Of a stretch of 64,000 bases of DNA, positions 12,783 through 22,513 are shown piece after piece (the first letter of the stretch is position 1; each line of letters begins with the position of its first letter). The notes beneath the pieces are model-generated. The model had not been told where the DNA came from. It was given only the letters and a program-made list of their open reading frames with translations, and did no database searches. Origin of the DNA: Teratosphaeria epicoccoides (Eukaryota > Ascomycota > Dothideomycetes > Mycosphaerellales > Teratosphaeriaceae); contig JADDMT010000020.1 of NCBI GenBank assembly GCA_021401465.1, forward strand, positions 330,569 through 394,568. Reading direction: 5' to 3'. The translations under genes were made by a program, and so were the position numbers.

Positions 12783-13741
12783 GTCTTGCTAATCCTCCTC
12801 TTGCTAAAGGGACTCTAGAACTTCTCGAATTACTTTAGGCGCCTCTTCTTAAGGGAATGAAGTTCTTAGATCTCGGTTCTCTTTGTCGTCGTCATTAAAG
12901 CAAGACTCGTTAATTTCTTTAAGGCTGGCGTCTTCTCATGCAAGGCTTAGTCGTGCGTGCCTAGTCCTTCTTGCTATTATACAAAACTCGCGTTTCATCG
13001 GAGCTCTGCATGTGCCGTGTAGTTCTAGTAGAATTAGCAAGTGTTCCTTAGATGATATCCCTAACTTGGCAAATTCTAATTTAACTTCGTTCTTGTAGTC
13101 GCGGAGTTCCTTGTCTTCTTCATGGATATCATACTATAGAAAACCCTAAACCCTAGACCGACCCTTCTAGATAGCGTTAAACTACTAGCCTATTACATCA
13201 GAATCACGCTGTTGTTTTTGATAGGTTAGTTAAGACTATCCTCCGCGTAGTTTATCTGGCACATATCCTGCTTTTCTAGAGATCTTAGAGTCGTAGCGGC
13301 ACTCCATTAATCTTTCGTAAAGTTAGTCGTCTAGCTTAACCGCTACTTTAACTAGTTCTCTAAGGTTGTCGATCGTCCTCTGTAGCGTATGAGTTCGTCT
13401 TTAACATTGTCCTTAAGGCCTCGTTAGAACATAACTTAGTTCCTAAGAAAAGGTTTAATCTAGTGCTAAGCTCTTCCTTGTATAAAGGTTATTACGAAGA
13501 GAGGTTCCTATGCTTCTCCTATGTTGTTAAACTTGAAGTACATGTCAATTTAAGTAAGCTAGATGTCAAACTTGTCTTAGTCGCTATAGTAGTAGTCCGG
13601 CTTGCTAACCTTAAGGGAGTCCTCCTTAGTATAGTTAGCAAGTGCGTTAATAGCTAACTAAGAAGTGCTAGATTGTCGGCAAGAGCTTCCTACATCGCTT
13701 AGGGCAGGAGTCTCCCTTCTAGTTTGCTATGTAGTACTTAT
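12783..13741 (-). pseudogene. Element D gag, N-terminal part
   Basis: Minus-strand frame running from just inside the 5' LTR of D to the F insertion. It shows a typical retrotransposon gag domain, including DKFDI*LT*IDMYFKF and the hydrophobic-aromatic pattern that follows, then a Lys/Glu-rich region. No ATG is found in this frame. An ATA at 13739-13741 stands where a start would be expected and could be a RIP-mutated ATG, which is an inference. The frame continues at 5907 after element F. Confidence 0.6.
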
Positions 13742-13748
13742 CCTAAGG

Positions 13749-13756
13749 ATGTTTAA
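13749..13756 (-). other. Putative self-priming PBS of element D
   Basis: On the minus strand this is TTAAACAT, 2 nt after the 5' LTR end. Its reverse complement ATGTTTAA lies in the LTR (minus strand, 22088-22081), 35 bp after the TATATA at 22123-22118. The same LTR arrangement is kept in the 3' LTR (912-905, TATA 947-942). Confidence 0.5.
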
Positions 13757-13758
13757 AG

Positions 13759-13833
13759 TGTTACTAACCTTGCTATTAACTAAGCCTCAAGAGGAATAGT
13801 TAAATCACATGGGGCAATTATTCTTTAGAGAGG
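13759..13833 (-). repeat. Element D 5' LTR, first part
   Basis: Internal-side 75 bp of the D 5' LTR (plus-strand start TGTTACTAACC), cut at AGAGG by the insertion of element B. The rest is at 22008-22403. The two parts together are 471 bp, matching the 470-bp 3' LTR. Confidence 0.85.
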
Positions 13834-14193
13834 TGATACGGTTGATACTAGGGGGCCATTAGAACCGCATGGGTTCTAATGGCCGCCCTTGGCATGCAGT
13901 AACCCTGCTACATATGGCAAGGGGGTCCTTCATACATACGTTGGCTCGTATGTCGTCTAAGTAGGATCAGTTGTCGACGTAGGACGCCCCTATGTCGCTG
14001 ACCCTACGGTACCCCTATGGGGTTAGGCTCAGACATGCTTTCCCTAATTAAGGAGCGTTAGGGGTTATAAGCACCCTTAGCGCTACCTCTGCGATAAGCA
14101 GAAAGCAGCGCTATCTTGTACCTACTAAAAGGTCGGATTACTCTGTCACACTACGAGATATTTTCATATCATATAGCATATACATCTATATTA
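13834..14193 (+). repeat. Element B 5' LTR
   Basis: 360 bp, TGATACGG to TATATTA (3' copy TATATCA). It holds a perfect 12-bp-arm hairpin at 13855-13866/13872-13883 (loop GCATG) near its outer end, and a TATAAG box at 14066. Confidence 0.92.
14066..14108 (+). promoter_or_regulatory. Element B LTR promoter and inferred transcript start
   Basis: TATAAG at 14066-14071 is followed 34 nt later by AGAAAGCAG (14100-14108). This is the reverse complement of the sequence just inside the LTR at 14197-14205. If the transcript starts near 14100, its 5' end could fold back on that site. The box and the repeat are seen; the start site is inferred. Confidence 0.5.
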
Positions 14194-14196
14194 GTT

Positions 14197-14205
14197 CTGC
14201 TTTCT
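14197..14205 (+). other. Putative self-priming PBS of element B
   Basis: CTGCTTTCT, 3 nt after the 5' LTR. It is perfectly complementary to AGAAAGCAG at 14100-14108. No TGG-type tRNA primer site follows the LTR. Element C has the same sequence at the corresponding place (about 27533-27541, minus strand). Confidence 0.55.
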
Positions 14206-14242
14206 CCCCCCTACTTTGTAGTCTAGCAGAGAATACTACGAT

Positions 14243-17200
14243 ATGTCTAGAGTACTACGAACTTGTAACTAATGCGTAGCGAGCGCTATCCCGAGCGCCT
14301 GTAACAGCGAAGCTAGCCTGAGTAACTAGCCTGCAGGAGTACCCGCTACGAGCGACACTACATCAAGCGACGGTTCTACTAGAGGCTAATTACGCGGCGG
14401 ACTAGGTAATAGACCCCCCGCATAGGGACCGCAACTAACCCTAACTATCGACCTGGCCCTTGTAGCCATGATTGTTAATTAGGTCGCGAACTGCCTTGCG
14501 AACTAGAGCTAGAGCCGCACCGCTCCTAGTAGCGACAACGGCAAGGACGACGAAGACGTCGCCATAAGTAGTACTAACAAACTAGCGGACGAAGAAATCT
14601 AGCGAGATTTCACGCTAGGGACCCGCGAAGACAACTTACTAGGAGGCGCAGACTCTCTGCGTATGCCTGCGAACCTAGTGCCTGAATTCAGGGCCATAGT
14701 AGGCTAACTAGGAGGTAGTCGTAACGCATGTAACCTGAAGCCATTTAAGGGAGACACCTTAAAGGAGGCGCGAACTTTCTTGCAGGCATGTAAGGTAGTT
14801 TTTGTGCTTAACCTACGCGGATATTCTACAGAGGGCGAACGAGTCGCCTTTAGTGTGATATAGCTCGAATAGGATAAGGAACCTCGCAACAATTAGCATA
14901 AGCAGTATGACCTTATGCGGGTCTATAACAGAATGTATATGTAGGCGGACTTTCGCTAGTTCTGTGTCAACTAGGTCGAGGATCCGGGGAATCGCGCCCT
15001 TACTATGTCTGTTAAGTACAAGAAGGCCAAGCAGGGGAAGGGACAAATAACCTCTAGCTTCGCAACCTATCTCGCTACACTCGAGGGACAGATGCTACTC
15101 TATACTAAGACGTAATGCGTGCGGCACTTGCTCGTCAAACTTGATGATGATCTTCAGAACATAATCATGACTTTTCATGAACTTCTGACAACTTGGCAAG
15201 ACCTTGTGTCCCTTGCGACACGTATGGAAATCACCTTGAAGCAAAATGGAAAATCGGGCAGTAAGGACAATAAGCGTCTAAGCCCTAAGGACCTACTAAA
15301 GGGCCGCTATTACAAGCGCCCTAGGGGCTACGTCTAACGCGGTAGTTCATTCTAGAGGAGCAAGCCCTCTAAGCTAAAAGACAGTAGCGAGAAGCCTCCG
15401 AGTAGCTGCTACATCTGTGGAGCGAGGGACTACTAGGCGGCTCGCTATCCTAAACGAAGTAATAGGAAGAAGGTAAGCAAGGTATCCGAAACCTCCCTAG
15501 AGGGGAGGCGAAAGAAGGACAAGCCTAAGACAACCGAATGGCTACCGCGGGTATCTAAGCTGTCTGTTACTAATAGTGTAGACTCGTGGCCTGCCTGGCG
15601 CCTATCTAGTGCGGTCCGAGTTAACGGCTCGCTCGAGCTAGTAGACTGTATGTTAGATGACCTTGCGGAGGTTAATGTAATACCCTAGAGAGTAATCGTA
15701 CGGCTTGGTTTGAAGCTGATCCTAGGAGCCCTGCTACCTACCATGAAGTCCTTTTAGGGCGAAGGCGTAGCGGCTCGAGGCGCGTACAACGTGCGCCTCT
15801 AACTCGCGGACTCCTCAGGAGAAGTGCGCGAGACTAACGAAGTCTTCTACGCCGAAGACGTTCCTAATAAGGAGCTCCTACTCGGCCGCCCTTAGCGCCA
15901 CAAGCAGGGAGTTGTTGTTAATAGAGCTACTAACAACTAGTTCTACGGCTCTATAGGCGAAGTTCCTGTAGTGTAGATACGTGACGCATGCAGCTTCTAC
16001 AGGGACATAAAGAAGGTCTAATGCGTTTATGCGGTCTACATACAGAACGTTAAGGAGGACGTTACCCTTCCGCCTAAGTTAGAGGAATACGCCGATATTT
16101 TCGACGCAGAGGCTGCGGCCTATGCCTAGGCCCTAGACGCGGAACATGCAATTAACCTTAAGGAGGGCTATAACCCTCCGTATCAACCTCTGTACCCTAT
16201 ATCAGAATCGTAGCTCGAAACACTTCGAGACTATCTCTACAAGGCGTAAAGGAACGCGTGGATCCGACGAAGCGATAGCGAGGCTAGAGTACTAGTTATG
16301 TTTGTCCTGAAGAAGGACAACACGCTCCGCCTATACGTTAACTATAAGGGCCTTAACGTAGTAACTTAGAAGAACTGCTGCCCCCTACTACTTATTAGCG
16401 AGACGCTTGACTGCCTTAGTCGCGCCGCTATCTTCTTGTCTATCGACTTGAAGGACGCCTACTACCGGATACTAATCTGAAAGGGCGACAAGTAGAAGAC
16501 TACATTCCGAACGTAGTATAGACACTTCAAGTATACAGTAATGCCGTTTAGCTTGACTAATGTACTAGCAACGTTCTAAGCGTATATTAACTAGGCCCTA
16601 GCTAGCCTCGTTAACACCTACTACGTAGTATATTTAGACGATATACTAGTCTATTCCGACTCGAAGGAGGAGCATATTCGGCATCTAAGTATAGTGCTCG
16701 AACGGCTCTACAAGTTCGCTCTGTACGTAAACCTAAAGAAGTGCTTATTCCTAACGGATAGGATTAAGTTTCTCGGATACATTGTCTCTATAGAAGGAGT
16801 CATCATAGATGACTAAAGGGTGTCCGTAATCGCAGAGTAGCCGCGGCTAACTACCCTCTAAGAAGTGCAGGTATTCCTAGGATTTACTAACTTCTATTGC
16901 AGATTCATACAATCTTACTCAAAGATTGTAGCTCCCCTTACGGCCCTCGCAAAGGGCGCGGTTCGAGGAAAAAAGCCAGGGAAAGTGCCTTAGGAGGAGG
17001 CTTAGAGCAAGGCCTTCTCTAAACTTAAAGCAGCTTTTTAAACTACGCCTATACTTTGGCACTTTGACCCTACTACGAAGATCCGGATAGAGACCGATGC
17101 TTCAAAATTCGCAATAGCCGCAATTATATCGCAGCTCTAGTCGCACGAAGGTAGTACGCGATAGTACCTAATTGCCTTCTAGTTGCGGAAGATACAGGGC

Positions 17201-19207
17201 GCTAAGCTTAACTATAAGACTCACGACTAAGAACTTTTGGCTATTGTTAACAGCTTCAAGGAGTACTAACACTACCTCGAAGGCGTAGCGTACCCTATTA
17301 AGGTACTTACTGACTATAACAACCTTCGCGGCTTCATGGGCGTAAAGTAGCTAAGTAGTCGGCAAGCAAGGTAGGCGACTTTCCTCGCTAGCTTTGACTT
17401 CGTTATCTAGCATCGTTCCGGAAAGACGAATCCGGCCGACAGTCCTTCGCGACGACTAGACTACGACACTAGGGAAGAGGGTAACTAACAGCTTCTCCCT
17501 ACGCTACAAACGAAGCTTGTAGTTTAGGGCGGCGATCTGTCGTTAGCTCCTCTTGTAGGTCGACTACAGGTCTAATGGGGCCTCACGGCCTCTGCTAGTA
17601 ACGAACCCCCCTATCTAGCAGCTGTAGCGACTATGTCTAGCTCGATCTGTGCGGTAGTTAACCGGCTTATATGCAGTAAGCATGCAATGTCTAAAGAACC
17701 CTTTAAAGAAGTCTCGAGACTTATTCAGCAATTGCAAGAGCGAGAACTAGAGTTAATTAATGAGGGTGTAGCCCTCTAGGACACTGCAGGCAGTCCGAAG
17801 TACTAGACTAAGTCAGGCGACTTGTAGTACTTTGATAATAGGCTCTACGTACCCGCTAACCGCGTACTCTATTCGCAGCTCCTCTATATTCATCATGACA
17901 ATGAACTCATGGGCTATTTTGGCGTAGAGAAGACGAACGCACTTCTCGGACGCAAATACTAGTAGCCTACGCTAGAACAGGATGTCTCTGACTATGTCAA
18001 ATCCTGCTAGACATGCTAGATTAGCAAATCTCGGCGCTATTACCCCTATAGTAATACTTAGGCGCTCCTACTACTAGAGAGACTATAGCAAGACTTAACT
18101 ATGGATTTTATTACTGATTTGCTGCTAGCAAAGTAGAAAGGCGATGTAGTTAATGCTGTCCTTATAGTAGTCGACTAATACTCGAAGATGAATGTCTTTA
18201 TCCTATGTACGAAAAGGTACACAAGTAGCAAGCTTGCGCAGCTACTTCGCGACGAAGTCATATAGCGCTTTAGTGTCCCCCGAAGTATCCTATTAGATCG
18301 AGGTTCTGTCTTCACTAGTAAATACTAGCAAGAATTTGTGTTTAAGGCGCATGTTAAGCACCGCCTAAGTACAGCATTCTATCTACAGACTAATAGTCAG
18401 ACTAAACATATAAACTAGACTCTTAAGTAGTACCTTTAGTGCTACTACGCTAAGAACTAGGATGCCTAGGCCGACGTAATTCCTATAGCAGAATTTGCAG
18501 TTAATAACAGCGTGCATGCTACTATGCGCATGTCGCCATTTCAGATTCTTTATAGCTTTGATCTGGAAATACACCTAGAACCGCCTCAGGACGAGTCTTC
18601 TAAGGAGAGGGTACTAGCCGCCGCGGAATTAGCGCAGCGTATACGCGAGGTACATTCGGTGCTAATAGAACACTAGAAAAAGGCCTCAGAATCCTAGATT
18701 AAACATAATAACGCCTGTGCTAAACCGATGTAGTATGTAGTTAGTATAAAGGTGTTACTTTTAACGAAGAATCTTAAGCTGAAACTTCTAAGCAAGAAGA
18801 TGACGCCAAGGTTCGTCAGACCCTTCCGGATACGTGACGCGATAGGCTCGCAGGCGTACTAGCTATTATTACTATTGTCGTATTATGTGCACGATGTCTT
18901 CTACGTATCTCTACTCGAACTATAGGTATAGCGCGAGGGCGAAGAGCCCGCGGACCTGATACTAGTAGCAGAAGAGAACGAAGAGTAGGAAGTCGAGGGT
19001 ATTAAGGACAGTATGCGGCGTAAGGGCGCAACGTACTATCTAGTGAAGTAGAAAGGATACCTACCTAAGTACACATAATAGGTTCCGGCCGAAGACTACA
19101 AGAACGCTCTAGAAGCTATTCGTGAATTCGAAGAGCGGAGGAGGCATAAGCAGGGCTTAAGAAGGTCGATTCGTAGGAAGATAAGGGTTCTAGAGCAGGA
19201 TTCTTAA
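14243..19207 (+). pseudogene. Element B Gag-Pol polyprotein, RIP-inactivated
   Basis: From the ATG at 14243 to the TAA at 19205 there are 1655 codons with no net frameshift, broken mainly by TAG/TAA stops and a few TGA. Domains in order: a Ser/Asp-rich leader; gag (about 14735-15260); a CCHC knuckle at 15407-15448 whose His and last Cys now read Tyr; protease region with LDDLAEVN at 15653-15676; RT (about 16300-16800) with intact YLDD at 16631-16642; RNase H (about 17040-17450); integrase with a zinc-binding HHCC and core (about 17880-18590, LLDRGSVFTS); chromodomain (YYLVK*KGY, about 19030). Gag and Pol in one frame resembles Tf1-type elements. Confidence 0.88.
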
Positions 19208-19347
19208 CACGTGTATGTAGCGCATAGCGCGCGAAGTGACAACGAGAAGCAAACGCCCTACTTATACATCATTGATGCCTAAAGGCACACCTAGAATAAA
19301 CCTAAGAAGAACAAGAGACATGCTTAGATTAGCTTCGTAGCTAATGC

Positions 19348-20844
19348 TTAGCGACTACTAGTTAGGGGCTTCCTGACTAAACCTGAAGCAGGAGAGTCTT
19401 TCTTGTTACGGTCCGCTAGGGACTGCCTACCCGCACAGGGTCTACTAAACACCCCAAAGTGACTATAAGTAACGGGGGTAGTAACGCTATGAAGAGAGGC
19501 CGGCATCTTCTTCTTTAGTAGGTTGCAAGGGAGCTTGTCTTCGGAGCCTATAGTAGCTAGAGAACTAGCGACACCCTTACCGCGCCTAGTTGCGACAACT
19601 ACCTCATCCTTAGCATTAGAAGGCGAAGAGACTCGAGCGCGCTTGCGGCTGTCGCGCTTAGCCCTCGAGATCATCTTGCGCTTCTTGACACAAGTGTCGA
19701 CTACATTATTAGACTTAGTGTCTCCCTTAGGCGTAACTAGTACGGTGACACTACAGCGCGAAGGGATTACGTTAGGACCGAAGGTATCCTAGACGTTATC
19801 ATCCTCCTCATCCTCAAAGATCTGGCCTAGAGGCTTGTGCCTTAGCGTCTTGACAGACGTAGTGCGGGTCGCAAGCAGGGAAGGCTCGGCTTCCTCGTCG
19901 CTAACCTCAATTTCGGCCCTAGCCCTCTTCTTCTTCTTAGACAGTAGCGTCGAGGCGGCGTAGGCAGCGGCGCTACAATGTGTTAGCTATACGCACGCGA
20001 CAGGATTCGAGTAAGTAACTTACGGCTTAGTCCTTAGGACTAGCTTAGGGGCAGGCTGTCTCTCGGTACGGCGCTAGGGCGTAGCCTTAGCGGCAGGAGC
20101 GGTAAATTGCTTGATAACCTTCTTGCGGATTATCCGCGTCTTAAAGTCATCGTTAATAGAGGCAAGGGCCCCGAGTTACTGACGCTAACAGCTAGTCGGA
20201 TATTTCTCGACGCTAACGTTAGCCTAGCGGAGAAAGTCAGCATTCATACTTAGAGGGTACCTACACTATAAGCGTACTATGGCGAAGGTCTTGACCCTAA
20301 CAGTTAGTACCTTCAAGATCTTCTAGACTAAGTCTGCGATTAGACCTAGACAAACGTTTTCGCCTGTTAGCAGAGAGTCGAAGCGAATACTGCCATAAGA
20401 ACGGTTAGTAGTTACGGTAAAGCACGAGAGGGCGCCGAGTAGGTAGGCGAGTACCTCATAGTACTTAGCCTGTAGCCTGTTCATAGTCAGAGTACCTTCG
20501 GCAATCCCCTTGTCGCGCGTACTCTAGAAGTCATCGATGTTACGGCAGAGCTAGTTGTACTCGCCATACACCTCTTTAGGGAGGTCTTAGCATTTTTAAT
20601 GCTTGCTATTACAGTTGACATAATTACGGTAGACACTGCCCTCATTAAACCCGCTAACGTAGATCTCGGCTACGCTTTAGTTAGTACTAGTCACGCATAC
20701 CTCGCGGGTAGGGGACGCCTTACTAACACGCAGAGGAGAGATGTGTGCAGCTTAGCTACTAAGGTTGTCAAGGTATTGTCGACACAAGCGACGATCGCGG
20801 GCAGAGCGAGTAGCGTCGAACTTAGTCTGCAGCACATGAGCCAT
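19348..20844 (-). pseudogene. Family 1 antisense accessory gene (about 498 aa, unknown)
   Basis: A single minus-strand frame of 499 codons from the ATG at 20844 to the TAA at 19348. It is broken by about 15 stops, all TAG or TAA, so it was once a full ORF. It is convergent with gag-pol, with 140 bp between the two stops, and lies before the polypurine tract. The N-terminal half is mixed alpha/beta in look. The second half has a four-lysine tract followed by RARAEIE, an acidic patch (EDEEDD), a basic tract KKRKMISRAKRDSRKRA, and a Ser/Pro-rich tail. The basic tracts suggest nuclear import. It has no cysteine cluster and is unlike the antisense ORFs of families 2 and 3. I do not recognise it. 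The element C copy (2-721) shares frame and stop. Confidence 0.65.
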
Positions 20845-21628
20845 TATAGCTAAGACGGGTTAATTGATCTTGATTGATTGATTGAAGAAGAAGGAGCTCT
20901 AGTACAGACCCGCAGACATGGCAGGGTACAAGCTAAGCGAAGTAGGAGTAGAGGTTAATGTTAGTGTCTTAGAACAGGAAAGTTTAGGAAGCAACGAGGT
21001 TTTTATACCCTCTGACAGCCCCCCTGTTACCTACCGCAACCGTTAAGCTAGTAACTCGAACTACATGCGCAGAGTACCTGCCTTTAGTTAACTTACAAGG
21101 GGACCGAATAATGTAATAACAGATAACGCGGCTGTCACGCATATGCGCTAACTGCACTCGTGCTAGCCTACTAGCATGGAAATGTAGCGAGGCCCGCGCC
21201 AGGAGCGCGCTCCTGCCATTTTAAGTGGCGCGCGTAGAGCGTCCGCGCACTTTCCTACTACCCTAAGGTTCTACGACATGTTCTTCATAGTCACGACTAA
21301 ATAGGGACGGCCAAGCTACTTGGCAAGGCTAGCGCGCATGCTCGCCCTATAATTTCAAGGATTGACTGAAGTATGTACTTATGGTTTCCTGATATCTCGA
21401 TCTACATGTAAAGCGAAGGTGTTACGAAGCCGCCTAACATGTAATAGATTAAAACCTACCTGAGTTAGCAGCCTCCGCCCTGCACTCGCTACGAAGGTGT
21501 TAAGGTGTACGCATGACACATGTTACGTAGGCTATCTACCTATTCACCCTTGCGTAGTGTAAGCGTGCTATATCCCGTACCCTATATGTTCCGCATGCGT
21601 CACTTAGTAAGGCTAGGGACATCCTCAT
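20845..21628 (+). other. Element B untranslated 3' part
   Basis: This lies between the start of the antisense gene and the polypurine tract. It contains GATT repeats near 20868-20886 and no ORF that I can support. If the antisense gene has its own promoter, it should lie here, because the gene is transcribed leftward from about 20850. Pyrimidine-rich stretches and short AT-rich patches are present, but no clear box can be named. Confidence 0.4.
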
Positions 21629-21642
21629 AGGAGGAGGGGCAG

Positions 21643-22002
21643 TGATACGGTTAATACTAGGGGGCCATTAGAACCGCATGGGTTCTAATGGCCGCCCTTA
21701 GCATGTAGTGACCCTGCTACATATAGCAAGGGGGTCCTTCGTACATACGTTAGCTTGTATGTCGTCTAAGTAGGATTAGTTGTCGACGTAGGACGCCCCT
21801 ACGTCGCTGACCCTACAGTACCCCTGCGGGGTTAGGCTCAGACATGCTTTCCCTAATTGAGGAGCGTCAGGGGTTATAAGCACCCTTAGCGCCACCTCTG
21901 CGATAAGCAGAAAGCAGCGCTGTCTTGTACCTACTAAAAGGTCGGATTACTCTGTCATACTACGAGATATTTTCATATTATATAGCATATACATCTATAT
22001 CA
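21643..22002 (+). repeat. Element B 3' LTR
   Basis: 360 bp, TGATACGG to TATATCA, followed by the target duplication AGAGG. The subterminal hairpin is intact. Confidence 0.92.
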
Positions 22003-22007
22003 AGAGG

Positions 22008-22403
22008 CAACAGTAAACAGGAGCGATGTAATCTAAATAGAACAAAGGTTAAATTCTAATTAGTAAGGTAATAACATAAGTTAAACATAGTCTAAACTAG
22101 AGTCTATCCTGTCTTCCTATATACATAGGAAATCTGTAGCTACTTGCTACGCTATACGTGCTCGCTATAGTACGCCCTTACTCTAGGGTAAGCGCTTACT
22201 ATTATAAGCGTATGCATATACAGAAGCGCTAACTCCTTAGTAGTCTCTTTATGTAGTAAGCGTATATATACTCCTCTAACTTATTCTAGTTATAGCGTTG
22301 TCCGTCCTTCTCCTTTTAGCTTAGCTTGTCCTTTAGGATCATTCGACATTAAATGACACACCGCTATAGCTTCTGCTTACATGTTTAGATTTGATCTGTA
22401 ATA
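22008..22403 (-). repeat. Element D 5' LTR, second part
   Basis: This is the remaining 396 bp of the D 5' LTR after element B. It ends GTAATA followed by the target duplication CTCTT and element C sequence. A minus-strand TATATA at 22118-22123 precedes the inferred transcript start at about 22088. Confidence 0.85.
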
Positions 22404-22513
22404 CTCTTATTCTCCTTAGGTTTATTCTAGGTATGCCTTTAGGCATTAATAATGTATAAGTAGGGCGTTTGTTTCTCGTTATTACTTCGCGCGTTATGCG
22501 CTACATACACATG

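Larger units (their letters stand above)
13834..22002 (+). mobile_element. Element B (family 1 gypsy chromovirus), complete
   Basis: 8169 bp with two 360-bp LTRs and the target duplication AGAGG at 13829-13833 and 22003-22007. It inserted into the 5' LTR of element D. Gag-pol is one uninterrupted frame (ignoring stops) from 14243 to 19207. A separate antisense gene lies at 19348-20844, and a polypurine tract (AGGAGGAGGGGCAG, 21629-21642) precedes the 3' LTR. The sister LTRs differ, by eye, only by about 20 transitions. It is a copy of the family that also gave element C and the solo LTR at 48632. Confidence 0.92.
757..22403 (-). mobile_element. Element D (family 2 gypsy chromovirus), interrupted by F and B
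   Basis: This is a complete LTR retrotransposon on the minus strand. Its 3' LTR is 757-1226; its 5' LTR is 13759-13833 joined to 22008-22403. Without F and B it is about 6.6 kb. The target duplication CTCTT lies at 752-756 and 22404-22408. Order on the minus strand: 5' LTR, gag, protease, RT, RNase H, integrase, chromodomain, an antisense cysteine-cluster ORF, polypurine tract, 3' LTR. F sits in gag and B sits in the 5' LTR, so both are younger than D. Confidence 0.85.

Noticed and set aside
12883..13098. Plus-strand ORF
   Set aside because: It lies opposite the gag of element D, which reads on the minus strand with retrotransposon gag features. The plus frame is a shadow.
14194..14211. tRNA-primed PBS after the family 1 LTR
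   Set aside because: The sequence does not start with TGG or resemble a tRNA 3' end; self-complementarity to the LTR fits better.
15119..15337. 72-codon gene
   Set aside because: It is an open stretch of gag within the element B polyprotein, between RIP stops.
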